64,000 bases of DNA from Vitellaria paradoxa (lineage: Eukaryota; Streptophyta; Magnoliopsida; Ericales; Sapotaceae), in the NCBI GenBank assembly GCA_019916065.1, contig CM034233.1:2418001-2482000 (forward strand), written 5' to 3'. The notes beneath the pieces were generated by a model. It was not told where the DNA came from, made no database searches, and saw nothing but the letters and a program-made list of their open reading frames with translations. The translations under genes and the position numbers were made by a program. Shown piece after piece: positions 48,801 through 61,323 of this stretch; the first letter of the stretch is position 1; each line of letters starts with the position of its first letter.

Positions 48801-51800
48801 TGACTTGAATTGCATAGTCTTTTACGAGTCACCCACAGTAAGGCCCTTAAATGTCCAGTAATTACCTTCCAAAATTTTTACAGGAGAAGCTCATGCAAAG
48901 AATATGAAATGTAAAATGTTTGAGGTAACAGTAGCATAATACAAAATTAACAACGATTTCAAATAATTTAAATTATAATTAGTGAGACAGGCACCCTCAT
49001 ACTGTTTCCTGAGTTAGTAAAAAGACACCAAACAATAAAGGACAATATAAAAACACCAAAGTACTCAGATTCGGTGTATTTGTCAGTTCAGTCACTGCAC
49101 CTGATATAGCAGTGCCCTAGAAATTTTTCACATCAAGCTACCATCAGCAGGGTGTCTCCTGGGCTCAATGAACTATCTTTTTGAAGTGCATGGACTGTTG
49201 CATATTTTTTTTTTGCCTTTTTTAACTCAAAAGTGTTTAATATGTTATACTTTAACGTATATTCCTTTCCTACAATAAAGAATAGGGATGAGAGCCTGAC
49301 ATTTAAAGAAACTAATTTCCATATTTTGCTCTAGAGACAAAGCAGCCCATGTAAGCCAACTTGAGGTTTTTTAGGACAACTTTTTTTATCTGATTAAAAG
49401 AGTATAGCCCATTGTATAAGCCATTTCTAATAATTTTTTTCCTTGCTTCGATGCTTTTCACCCCCCCCTCCCCCTCTTATTTTTTTCTGAGCAATTCAAT
49501 TGTTTCCACTTCTTTTATTCATGTTCTTGCTCAATAAGGGTAGAAGGGGAACAATAATTGGTTGCTGTTAAGGATCAGTAGTTTAAGCTACAAAACTTGG
49601 TCTAACGGCAAACAGTAAGAGGCTGCATCAGCACTAAAAGATAGAGGTAACAGACCAATAAAGTGCATAATTTTAGATAAACCACATAGTTCTAAACATA
49701 CAATATTTCCACAACTTCAACAATTTCAAAGTATAGTTCGTTATTCGAAGATCACATCAGATTCAGCAACTCTAGCTGGGGTAGAAATTCCATGTAAGGC
49801 TGGAGCAGAATAGCATAAATTAAGGGTCCGTTTGGGAACCCAAAATTAGCACTAGCTAATTTGTAGCAAGCTACTAGCAAATACGAAAATTACCATATTA
49901 CCCTTGCTAATTTTCCTAAGCTATTAGCAAACTATTAGCACATGAGGGTATAAATGTCAATATATTAGAAATTTTGCCTTCTCAAGAAATTAGCACATGC
50001 TAATTTTCCCAAACCAAGCCTAAGAAAACACGTGGAAACCCCCCCCCCCCAAAAAAAAAACACATATTCAATCAACTAACTACCCCTTTCAACTCATCAA
50101 ATCCAAACCTCCCCAATCTTTACCATGAAATAAATCTTTCAAAAGAAGACTGTTGATCCCTCTCGCTCTAGCTAAGAAGCACAAAATATGGACACGAGAT
50201 ATAATCACGATACAGGTACAAACACGGGATATGAGACACAATGACTTTGAAAAAAAAAAAAAGAAAGAAGAAGAAGAAGAAGAATACAGATACACAAACG
50301 ATGCAACCAAAAAGATTATAATATATATATATATATATATAGCTAAGAAGCACAAAATATGGACACGAGATATAATCACGATACAGGTACAAACACGGGA
50401 TATGAGACACAATGACTTTGAAAAAAAAAAAAAGAAAGAAGAAGAAGAAGAAGAATACAGATACACAAACGATGCAACCAAAAAGATTATAATATATATA
50501 TATATATTTTGGCTATATATATGAATATAAAATCAAAAAGACTACCAACTCAACATTTTGAATCCATAAAAACTATCTTAACATACCATAAGCACATCGA
50601 CTTTTTGTTATTTTAAGGGTTTGAGCTACTCAATTCCAAGTGCATATTACTGATAATTGAAACAAAAACATGATAATATATATATATATAGACACCATGT
50701 GGGGTTGTGACATGTAGTTTGTCAAATGTGCCTGGCAAGTTTGTGTATCCAAAGTGGACTCCATTTTGAAATATGGTGTTTGTAATTCATCTCTCTAATC
50801 TACTAGAGTAACCTTTGCTTGGGCGTGCTTCTTATTATCTTTATTTATCACGAGATGCATAGCAAAATTGATTGACGTCTAGCTTGTGAAACTTCACTCG
50901 AACAGCATTAATTGACAAAGGCTAGCAGCCATATGTTAGGCACAAAATTGTGTTCTGTTCCTCAGTTTCTCTTGGTGTAAAACAACGTTAAAACAAGAAT
51001 AATACATCTGATAATGAAGCGACTCAAATTCTCTTTACCCAAACATCAAATGGCGAGACGTGAATGTGGGCTATGGTTCTCAATCAGAAATTATGTAGCA
51101 AAGGGGAAAAAAACAAATAAAGATGGATCATGGGCCAGCTAATTATGCAGAATACTGTGTCATTTGTGTGTATAAGTTTGCATGGAAAGACCAGTTGACA
51201 GCTTCTTTCATATAAGATACCAACAAGTTAAGAGCTGCTGCATAATTGGCTGTGCACTGCACTAAAATTCAAAACATGTAATTAATAATTTATTTAATTG
51301 AATCACTGCCCACATGGGCACTGGAATTTATTAATTTCAGCAAAGAATGAAAAGGAAAAAAACAAACAAATGTGATTTTTTTTTTTTTTTACAGTGTTGT
51401 TGATCCACCACTAGCATGACCAAATTTGCCACCAAGAAGATAACCCCATCAAAATGTCTTAAAAAAATCAATAAAAATAAAATTTTGAATCAATAAACAA
51501 GTACCAAAACATTAAGATGAAACATATCCCCCCCCAACACACACAAAATATATATATATATACATGGGCGGGTACACATGGGAGCAAGAGGGGTCAATTG
51601 ATCCACTGGAAGCAATATTTATGTAGAAAATAGTATAATTTTTGATATATTTTTATACTTTTATCCCTATAAAACATATCTTTCAAGACAAATTGCCCTA
51701 TACTTTAAATAATTTACAAATTTTGCCCCAACTGGAAGCAAAATTTCTTTAAAAAAAATATAATTTTTAAGATATTTTTGTATTTTTACCCTTATAAAAT

Positions 51801-52254
51801 ATATATTTCAAAACAAATTACCCCTATACCTCAAGCAATTTACAAGTTTTGCCCTTATTGGAAGCAAAATTCTTTAAAAAATAATATAATTTTTGAGATA
51901 TTTTTATCTTTTTACCCCATAAAATATATCTCAAAACAGATTACCATAAGTCAAGTAAATTACCTTTATTTATTAGATTGATCCCACTGTAACAAAATCT
52001 TGAATATAAACAGAATTTAGCAATCAGATAAACCTTTTTAACAGAATTGTATCATTTACACGCGCATTAATGCATGCAATGCTATATCATGCATGAGAAA
52101 TAGAGAAATGGAGCTGTGACGGATCATATAAGAAGAAACGGACCTGAAAGATCCATTTGTTCATGATAATAACGGTAACATTGAAACCCCACCACTGAAG
52201 GATTGAGAAAATCGATCGAATCACGGACCACTGATACAACCCGCCCTCCTCCAT
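41325..52254 (-). CDS. GONST5: Golgi nucleotide-sugar transporter, GONST5 type (TPT/NST family)
   Basis: Five exons on the minus strand: 52254-52144, 46271-46022, 45927-45720, 42191-41960 and 41549-41325; 1026 nt, 341 residues, every junction GT-AG and in phase. Members exchange a nucleotide sugar for a nucleotide monophosphate across the Golgi membrane; substrate for this member not decided here. The product starts MEEGGLYQ, then QWWGFNVTVIIMNKWIFQ, KLDFKFPLSVSC, LKLKPLIVVDPEDLWRRIFP, RYIPVSFMQTIKSFTPATT, LATSTKTILAESLLHGYKFD, STTAVTFNVAGNLKVAVAV and ends MKELIPLVNDKLDDDKV. This fits about ten membrane helices of the TPT fold, and the length matches the family. Intron 1 (5.9 kb) and intron 3 (3.5 kb) are unusually long. 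Intron 1 carries a MITE, tandem duplications and AT runs; intron 3 carries a LINE. The CT-rich leader lies at 52255-52450. Confidence 0.92.
42970..44331 (-). mobile_element. RTE-type LINE remnant, 5'-truncated and internally deleted
   Basis: Minus-strand frames at 43586-43852 (EEVKEVLKKMKNEKTVGPDG, then PIEVWRCLG, the start of a reverse transcriptase domain) and 43110-43469 (RPALLYGLECWAV, RMLRWMC, RLRWFGYVRRR, its C-terminal part) are typical of plant RTE elements. The middle of the domain, including the YADD-type active site, is missing between them. The 3' end carries a CCCCACCTAGTGGGAAAAGG motif and a short GGTTT-like repeat tail at 42975-42996. A 13-bp direct repeat GGTCACAAACAAT flanks the insertion (42957-42969, 44332-44344). 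It lies in intron 3 of the GONST5-like gene. Confidence 0.85.
46641..46654. repeat. T8-G14 homopolymer junction
   Basis: An AT run and eight T residues run directly into fourteen G residues, within intron 1 of the GONST5-like gene. Confidence 0.85.
46938..47853. mobile_element. Possible MITE-like element (about 915 bp)
   Basis: The outer ends GCTTCGTTTGTGCATTGTGA and TCCATCCAAACGAGCT are inverted relative to each other and face GAGAAG- and CTTTTCTT-rich tracts just inside. No coding capacity. Boundaries and class are uncertain. It lies in intron 1 of the GONST5-like gene. Confidence 0.4.
49824..50020. mobile_element. Tourist-like MITE (197 bp)
   Basis: Ends read GGGTCCGTTTGGGAACCC and TTTTCCCAAACCAAGCC; TAA flanks both sides (49821-49823, 50021-50023). 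The interior repeats the words AATTAGCA and TAGCTAAT in both orientations. It lies in intron 1 of the GONST5-like gene. Confidence 0.75.
50170..50511. repeat. Near-perfect tandem duplication, 171 bp x 2
   Basis: AGCTAAGAAGCACAAAATAT starts at 50170 and again at 50341. The two units are essentially identical, including the A13 run, the GAA triplets and the AT run at each end. 171 is a multiple of three, so an open frame runs through both copies, but it has no family similarity. It lies in intron 1 of the GONST5-like gene. Confidence 0.9.
51605..51960. repeat. Diverged tandem repeat, about 126 bp x 3
   Basis: ACTGGAAGCAA-like words start units at 51605, 51731 and 51857. Each is followed by AATATAATTTTTGAGATATT-like and CCCTATAAAATATAT-like segments. 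It lies in intron 1 of the GONST5-like gene, just downstream of exon 1. Confidence 0.7.
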
Positions 52255-52500
52255 CTCTCTCCCCCAAAAACCCAGAAGCCAAGTTCGAAAGCCGACCCAC
52301 CAGATCAACCAATTTGACCCCCGCCACTCAGAGATCCGCAACAAACCCACTTCAATTCTACAGAGAAAAAACCTCAGGAAGGAGACAGAGACAGATAAGG
52401 CCTAGCAGAGGGAAAGAAGAATGGGGGAGGTCGTTTACGGTGGAGATGGTGAGTGGTGAGAGTGTGCCTCTCCGCCCATGTGACGTTGGAAGAGTGTGTG

Positions 52501-52525
52501 TTGTGTTGTGTTGTGTTGTGTTGTG
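52501..52525. repeat. TTGTG pentanucleotide microsatellite
   Basis: Five perfect TTGTG units about 250 bp upstream of the transporter ATG. Confidence 0.85.
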
Positions 52526-53900
52526 TATGTGTCGTTAAGAAAACGCTTTTGGCCTTCTCTCACTCGCTCCTCACGTTGCTGGTAAAGTCACGCACTCTCT
52601 CTCGTGTATGTAAATTCCCTCTCTCAACACAGGTGTAACGCACCTAACCTCACTAGGATGTGCGGGTCAAGTGGTAAAAAATCTCAACCGTTCAAATAAT
52701 ACCCTTCGCCCCCCTTTCACACCCAAACAGTTGATTTGATCTAAAGGCTATCATCGCTTGGTGCTGATTAACCTTTTCAGTTTTAAATTTTTTTTTTGAG
52801 GGATTTTTTTTTTTTGGTTGAAAGCATAAGATTTTAATTTAAATATTTTTTAATAAGTGGGGGGAGGAACATAAATTCAAAAAAAAAACCCATATGAATA
52901 ATTGCTAATATTAATGGGACCATTTGGTGTCTCCAAAAAAATAAAAAAAAAAACTCTAAAAACTTCTATCACGTCAATTTTTTTATTTCACTGCACGTAT
53001 TACGAACTCATAATTTTTCTCACTATCTCATTTTTTATCACTTCAAACACACACAATATATATATTCAGAACTCAAAACTGTGAAGTTGAGGTAATAAAA
53101 TGACAAACTGAATGTTAGGTAAAGTTGTGAGTGTTATAATTAATTTTAACAAAAATAAATAAATAAAAATTGTTAGACGTTGATTGTTGTTAATCAATCT
53201 ATCTAGTTCAATTTAAATTGATTAATCAACCATAAGACGGAAATGCATTGCGTACTCCAGCACTAAGGTTCCGTTTGAGTACCTTAGCTTATTAGCTTAT
53301 TTGTTTATTTATTTATTTATAAAATGATCAAATTTATTTGTTTATATTTTAATTTTCTTGTAAAACATTTGAGGGTAGAAATATTAAATTAACAAAAATT
53401 AAAAAGTTGACTACTAAAAAATTGACTTCTTTTTCTTTCCAAACACAAAAAAATGTAATGTTTTTTAGGTAACGATTAATTAATTAAAAAAAACATATTT
53501 TTTACTTCCTAAACTAAACTTAAGCTTACCTCTGAAATAGGAACATTATGAGAAACTGACTACATTTAGAAAGTATAGAAATATAAAAATATGGACAATA
53601 CAAGCGTATATATTAAATAGTGATTAATTAGATAGAAGTTCTAAAGTACTTTGAACAAATTTAACTGTGTGCTTTCTTTTTAACTTTTTTTTAATTAAAT
53701 GCTTGATAAATAGATGGATATTCCAACTTTTTTTTAAATGCTAGGTAAATAGAGGGGTGTCAGCGGAGTCATGTTGGAAGCTTTTATAGGACCTCGTGGA
53801 ATTAAGTCGAACTTCTTTTAAAATTATAAAGGTCTGATAAAAACTTTTGAATTTATAAAATTAAGAGCCATGTTATCTCGTAATGATTTCTTTCTATTAT

Positions 53901-54263
53901 GGTTCTATTTGGAATAAGAAAAAATAAAATAAATTGAGATAAAATATGATTTGAAATTGATCTTGGTGTCATTTTTTTCTAAAAAATGGCAAACCGTGGG
54001 AACGGTTTGCCAAATTCGTTCCCACGGATTCAAAAAAACTCACAAAAAATAGTGACAATGGTACTCGTTTGAAAGCTTTCAACACAAAAAATATGATTGT
54101 ATAACAAATTTACACATTCGGTTAACCTATTTTCAGATTTTTTTATTTTTTAGCGAAATATTAGAATTTTTTAAAATTCGTAATGACGAAAAAATTAGAG
54201 GTAGATGAGTTGTTAGAAATTTATAAAGATTTATAAAGTTTGTTTGTGATACCAAACGGAGCC
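53901..54263. mobile_element. Tourist-like MITE, family T2 long form (363 bp)
   Basis: Ends read GGTTCTATTTGGAATAAG and ATACCAAACGGAGCC, with TAT on both sides. It holds about 220 bp (for example ACGGATTCAAAAAAACTCAC and TACTCGTTTGAAAGCTTTC) that also occur inside both Mutator-like elements at 11322 and 35870. Confidence 0.7.
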
Positions 54264-54867
54264 TATATGGAGCCTACGAAAACAATTCTCTTGGCCTTTT
54301 TTTATAAGAGGTAAAAACTCAAAGTTGAGTTTTTATGTGTGATTGGGAGATGCGAGATAAATGTAAAATTAAGCATTTTATTTTATAAAAGCCAAAATTT
54401 GGAGTGTCGTGTTTAGTTGGCGACATGGGATAAATGTAAAAGGGAAAGTCCTATTTTATAATGACCAAAACTTTAACTTTTATATGTCATTCGGTGATGT
54501 GAGATAAATGTATAATAAATTGCTATGTGAGATGAATATAATATGGGATGGAAAAGAGTTAAAATATTTTTTAAGATAGCTTGTGTGCTTTTGAGTGGAG
54601 TACGAAGTTCAACTTTAGATTTAATTGTTAAAATTTGAGTTTGGCTTAGATGGAGTTTGAACAACCCGTAAATATGCCTAATATTTTTATCTTAAAATCA
54701 ATCTTTTATTTAATAATAAATACCAAACTTGTATAATTAAGCTCGTCCCATAATTTTGTTTGCACAATTTGTACAATTAAAATAATATAAAAATTATACC
54801 ATACAATCAATGACCTAATAATAATAAAATATTTAATATTTGTTATTCATATGTTATTTGCATAATA

Positions 54868-55003
54868 TTTAGTGTGTTTGGAGTGATAAAAAGTGAGATA
54901 AGTTATGAGTTTGCAATTCGTGCAGTGAAATAAAAAGTGAATATTTTTTAGAGATTTTTAGAATTTTTTAGAGTTTTTTTTTTTTTTTTTTTTATCATAC
55001 AAA
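54868..55003. mobile_element. Tourist-like MITE, family T2
   Basis: Starts GTGTGTTTGGAGTGATAAAA and contains GCAATTCGTGCAGTGAAATA and TTTTAGAGATTTTTAGAATT. The right end is interrupted by a T-run of about 24. Confidence 0.6.
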
Positions 55004-57161
55004 ACAGTGTCATTATTGATCAATTTTTAAATTTTTACTTGGTATAAATAATATTAAATGGTAACATCATATTTTACACAATACATGGGATTTATATATA
55101 AATTATGAGCATATTCAATATAAACTTGCAAGTAGGATCATTTATTGTAATTGAACTGATCTCATACTTACTTATGGGTTATTGAGTTAAACTCAAACAT
55201 AAAATTTTGAATTCAATAAAAACTCAGTTCATACTAGAACTTTAAGAAAAAAATATTAACAAACCAGTTTCAACAAAATATCTTAAACTTTTTTTTGGTA
55301 AGTAAAATATCTTAAACTTGATAAAAGATTTGCTTAAGCTCGAGCTAAAAAATAAAAATAAAAAAAAATAACATTGAACAACTTAATACTCAGCTTGTTT
55401 GCAGTCATAACCATAGTTTTTGAGTTTAGAAAAAAGTCATTCATAGAGAAAAAATTTTAGTTAAATATTTTTGCATACTGTGGTTTAATCCCTCTTAGAA
55501 TTAAAAAAAAAAGGAAATATCCCATTTGATGAAGTCTTCACCATTACGTACAATTTTAGGGGTTAAAAACTTTTTATGGCATGGATCGCTTGTAAATTTT
55601 GAAAATTTATAATTTAGTTTAATAAAACACAACTAATACATTTATATAATAAAATATGACTTAAAAATATTCCTCTTACAAATTAAGATTTAATGAGTAA
55701 AAAATATTTTTTCTTTCGTTCAATAATTAAGATTATTTTTATATTTTTTAATTTCCCGCTTAATTATTATTTTAGTGGACCCCACTATCATTTATAAAAC
55801 AAAACAATTAAAGTATTTTAGATTTCACCATATTTCAATGGTAAATATCATATGTAAATTAAAACTACCAACCTAAATTTCGTCTAATTATGACTTTTAG
55901 TAAATCGAACCTTTTAATTTAAAGTATCATAATTTGTGTTTTACTTTATGATGTTTTTTAAAAATTAATTACAGAGAGACCAAAACACATATAGTAGTTG
56001 CTATGGCCTAAAATTTTGAAATAAAACTTATGAATTATCATAATTATTTCAATTTGAACTTTTTGTCCAAATTTATAGTAATATAAGAAACTTAATACTA
56101 ATTTTATTTAGAATATTATAAGCACGTGTTATTTGTAGTTTATATAATTCTGAGTTAAAAAATTTTGAGTTATGGACTCATTTCTTTAAAATTTAAAATT
56201 TTTTTTGCAACACTCTATTTGAAATGGTGGATTTGATTTCAATTTAGTAATAATTCTCATAATTTTTTATGTTTAAAATTAAAATAAGATTTTATGAGTT
56301 TGGTTTGATTTCATTTCATAACTTAAATTTTATAATTTTTATATAATTTGATAATTTAATAAAAAAATAATATAATTCACTAAGAATTTATTATTTTCTT
56401 AAGTCATATAAGTAAGTGAACAAATTTATTCTTGTACATCACATTTATCATATATATTTTTTTATATTTTCTATTAACATCGTCAAGTTTGATATTCCCC
56501 TTAAATCATTTCAATTCAATTACTGCAGGTTGGATTTCCAAAAAATTCAAATTTTTATTAATCTTTTTTAATCATATTTTGTCATGTGTTACTTTTATAC
56601 AAATTTTTTTTTATTTTCTTGACAAATCAAATACCACCTTAGTTTTAAGGACACATTCAAAATACAAAATTTTATTTATCAAATTAAATTAATTATTTAT
56701 TTTAGAATAAATTAAATTATAATAGACGAATATTTTTAAATGGAGTGTAATTGTTATATAGAGTTTAAAATTTGGTGTCCTGACTAATTTTACCATTTCC
56801 TATAATTCAATTCATTACTCATTATTAACAACACAAAAAAATTAAAAATCAAAAATAGTCTAAATTTTAAATTGTCCCGAAATTTTAAGCACGCAAAAAT
56901 ATTACTACTATAAAGATTTTTTTAAATTTAAATCATTATCAACGACTTAATATTAAAAAGTACTTAAATTTTAATAAAAATAAAATAAATAAGATGAATC
57001 AAAAGTCAAAAAAATTAGTCAATAAAAAAATATCAATTTCTAATATAAATATGGAGCGGCAGTTTTTTAAGTTATAGTTGTTTGTTAAAACAAACTTTCA
57101 CAATGGGATAGGTGATAAAATCTCAGACAAATTCATTATAGATTTACCATTGACAAATTTA

Positions 57162-57281
57162 GGCTCCGTTTAGTTTGCTGTAAATTTCTGAAAATCTCTA
57201 AAAGTTATTTACTTTTTTAGCTCACTGCACTAATTATAGACCCACAACTTATTTCACTTTTTTATCACTCCAAACACACCT
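57162..57281. mobile_element. Tourist-like MITE, family T2 short form (120 bp)
   Basis: Ends read GGCTCCGTTTAGTTTG and CACTCCAAACACACCT, with TTA on both sides (57159-57161, 57282-57284). The body contains AGCTCACTGCACTAATTATA. Confidence 0.75.
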
Positions 57282-59803
57282 TTAGTTGCATAAAAAGTTG
57301 TCAAATTTTACTTTAATCACTAAAAGTCATAATTACATCTAACCCTCTTAAACATTTGGATAATTTTACTTTGACCCTCTGATATTTAAAATTTACAGGC
57401 ACTCTCACATTTTGAAAAGTTGTTAACCTTTAACCCTCATTGTTAATCTTCTGCTACAATTACTGTTGGAATGATGATATCAACCAAAAATTAGTTTTAT
57501 ATTTCCATTTTGACCGTTCCCTTGTGTGTTTATATATTACTATATACAAATATGTATATTCATCCATGCCGCAGGATTTATCATTGGCGCTGATAACCAT
57601 CCATTTCAGCGGCACCAACTGACTTACAGTTTGATTCGGGGAAGGTCTAAAACAGGGAGAGAGAAGACTTATTGACTCACAATCTTGTCTAGTTTCTAGA
57701 GAGAAAAAGCAACGTGTGTGAGAGAGAGAGAGAAGGGGGATTGGATCAGATCGTCTTGTTTTGGAGTCTGATTAGTCACTGATCCATTGATTTTTGCATC
57801 AAATTCGATTCATGAATAGGTGATTGCAGTAGTTGACACGTCATCCAGCAAACAAATGATGTCACCACCGTTTTCTATGGTTGTCCTCCTCCCTCTTAAC
57901 TACTTATTTCTCTTTGCACTCCTCGCCTTCTATCTTACCCTATTCCTTGAGCTATTCACTATTTTGTCCGTACTCTCTCTCTCTCTCTATATTGGCATAA
58001 AAGTTGGTAGCCGTGTCATCAATCGTTGATTTTTTTTTTATATATCAAATTGTTTACATTTTTGAATACTTTATTGCTAGATGTAATTACCAAAAAAATA
58101 TTATTGTCAATTGTAATTTTTTTTTTTGTATACTGGAATGAAGAGATTGTTTCACCTAAATAAACAATTTAGGAAATTATAAATAATTTTCAGATGTTAT
58201 CTACTGATAGGATGTTTAACAAGTGGAAATGACTAATGAAAGGCAAATATAAAATAACATTTAGGTATTGTTTTGTATTGATCTTCGTGGTCATATTTGA
58301 GTTATGACGTAATTTGATTCATTATTACCTATCATAATTTTGTATTTGACAATATAAATTCATGCTAGCATTTGGAAATTATGGAAACAAAACTCAGGTA
58401 TGGTAAGAACCTGCAACATATGTGTGTTTGAATGTTATCTATATCAAAATTTAGCTACTTTTGTGACAAAGGCAAAGGGCCAAGTCAGTGCCCGAACATA
58501 TTTTTTTTTCCATAGCCACTGTAGCTTCTTTTGATGCTACCCATATTTCATAGTAACTGACATGAAATGGGTGGCTGTCGGTGCTGATTTTTTATTTCCA
58601 TTTTTTAAAAATTAAATATTTTAATATGTAATTATTATTAAATATTTTATTTCGCTGTAAGAATTATGAATTAACAACGTATTTTATTTTATCTCACTTT
58701 TTATCATTCTAAACACACCCTTTATATATAAACATTTTTATCCAATATGTATTTTAGTGATGTACTGTAGATATGTATGATTTTTTTATGGGACGAATTA
58801 ATGGTTATTATTTTTTATTTGAAATTTTCACTTATTTGATTGATTGTAGCATTTTTTTTTTTCTTGGTAAGCAGATTGATTATGGCATTTATAGAAAACA
58901 ATCGATTCGCCCGTCCCCACTCCCACCTCAGGGTTAGCACAAAAAAATATGTCGAAAAAGATACCTTCAGAGACGATCCACGTGGACGATGCGCATGTAG
59001 TGTTGGTTGGTAAATGCGTCAGTTGGTACAACTTAACTTATTTCAGGTCTTGAATCCTACTTTAAATTATTAAAAAATTTCAAAACCCCATTGTGATGGG
59101 ACCGTTTAGAAATTCTCGAACTCCTATAAAATTTAAAATTTTTACTTAATATAAATTATGAAATTATAAATTTTATAATTTTATATTAATTTAAAAAACT
59201 TCAAAACGCACCCAAAAGTTAAGAGATTAACGGTACATTTGGTGAAATGAAATACACTAAAATTTTGTGAAAACCTCTAAAAGTTATATATTTTTTATCT
59301 AACTGTACGAATTATGAACTCATAAATTATTTCACTTTTTATCACTCCAAATATCTCCCAAAAGTACTTTTATTTTCATGTTATAAAATTTTAAATATAT
59401 ACAAATAAAATTAAATATATAGTCAAATAATAAAATATATATTATTTCTCATATCATAATAAATACTTTACCATTTGAAAAACTTTTGTTACTTTTAGAG
59501 TTAGGATACTTGCACTCCTCCCTTAACTTTCATTATTCTATAATAATTTTAATGAAAAATAGTAACGTGGAGTAGGGGAAACAAACGAAAAAATACATTC
59601 ATTGTTTCTTTTATTTTTCACAATATAAATTATGTAAAATAAAATAAAATTAAAACATAACTTATAAATTAAACAATCTTAATTAGACAGACTTAAGATT
59701 TAAATACTAACATGAAGTGAAACTTAAAATTAATGTACTAAATTTGACTAAACTTAACTTAACCTATCACCCGTAAAAGAAAATATCTAAATAATGCTAA
59801 AAC

Positions 59804-60238
59804 TCTATTTGATAAAATTTTTAGTTTTTAATTTTTGTTTTCGTTTTTTTTTTTAAATTGGATATGAAAACTTGTTTAATAAAGTTATTTTCAATTTAAA
59901 AAAAAAGAAGAAAACATAAAAAATAATTTTTTTCTTCATACCAATTGCTATTACTGGTTACAATCATCATTTACTTTCAACCATTTCTGGTCATTACCCA
60001 CTGCTGCTGGTCTTCACTACTCCAGATTATTGCCATAGTTGACCATTCACCTCTCACATCCAACCATCATCCACTTTTGTCATTGATTGCCACATGCTAT
60101 TGTTGATTATTTTATTGATATTATAATTAACAATTAATAATTATTATTAAATATATTTAAAAAAAATTTATTATGAAATTAAAAATTAAAAATAAAAAAA
60201 TTAAACATCAAAATTAAAAATTAACAATTTATCAAGGG
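59804..60238. mobile_element. Inverted-repeat element, shorter relative of the one at 12.3-13.8 kb
   Basis: The left end CTATTTGATAAAATTTTTAG and right end TTAACAATTTATCAAGGGG are inverted copies. The interior is C-rich (CAACCATCATCCACTTTTGT), the complement of the GGTGG-rich interior at 12420-12800. Confidence 0.55.
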
Positions 60239-61170
60239 GTCCTCACTTGTTTCGAATAAATTTATCTTTAATTGAGGGACTCACGTTGCACGCCCAGAGC
60301 TTGCGACTCCCCAGGGGGGAGGTCTTGAAGCTCCCCGTCCACATAGAAACAAGCAAGCATTTTTTTATTTTTTATTTTCGGAAACAAGTTGGGTTCTGTT
60401 TGGACGAGATTGCACTCGTCCCAATGCTGAACTTTCCAGGATCTTTCATGTCTTCAGGTTCGAGGACAGCGCTTAGCACATTGGCCTGCCTTGTAAAAAA
60501 TATATATATATATATATATATACACATTTATATATTTTGTGTATTTACATATTGTTTTATTTATTTCAAAAAATATGAATTTTTATATCAAAGTTTATAA
60601 ATAAAAGTTTAATACTAAACTACCTACTTGAAATAAAAGGGGAGAACGAGTTAAACGAAAATTTAAATAGAAATAATGTTATCCTAATATTATTTCTCAT
60701 TTATTTTATCTCTAGATAATTTTAAAAAAATCAAATATAATTTTTTTGAAGGATTAATTAGAAGGTTACCCTTAAACTATGATTCAATATCAATTTACCC
60801 CATTAAATTGAGAAACATTACATAGACTCCTAAATAATTAGTTTGAAGCAATGTGTCATTTTTTATTATACGAATGTTTGTAATTTTAATGTAATTTAAT
60901 TAACAAACATGAATACGAGGCAACAAAAAAAAAGGTTCTATATTAAAATGAATATTTTATAAATTAATTTTTATAAAATGGCACCCATATAGACATTATA
61001 AAGGATTCTAGTTCTATAATTTGAGTAAATTTATTTGAATTTATTTTTTGGTAAATTAAAATTTTATACTAAATTTTGTTGTTTACATAAGTATACATAA
61101 GAGTATTTTAATTCATAATATTATTTTATATGCACATTACTTGAATAAAATTTGCTAAAATATAATTATA

Positions 61171-61323
61171 GGTGCGTTTGGAGTAATAAAAAGTAGATAA
61201 AATAAAATAAAGTGAGATAAATTGTGGTTTTATAATTCGTAAAATGAGATAAAAATGAATAATTTTTAAAAATTTTTAGTATTTTTTATTATTTTTCAGA
61301 ATTTGTTGTCACTCCAAACACAA
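61171..61323. mobile_element. Tourist-like MITE, family T2 (about 153 bp)
   Basis: Starts GGTGCGTTTGGAGTAATAAA and ends GTCACTCCAAACACAA; ATTATA-like sequence lies on both sides. It lies about 410 bp upstream of the PDS5-like ATG. Confidence 0.65.

Noticed and set aside
50153..50524. 123-codon open frame with two identical 57-residue halves
   Set aside because: It is the 171-bp tandem duplication read in frame; the product is low-complexity Lys/Glu and Ile/Tyr and lies in an intron.
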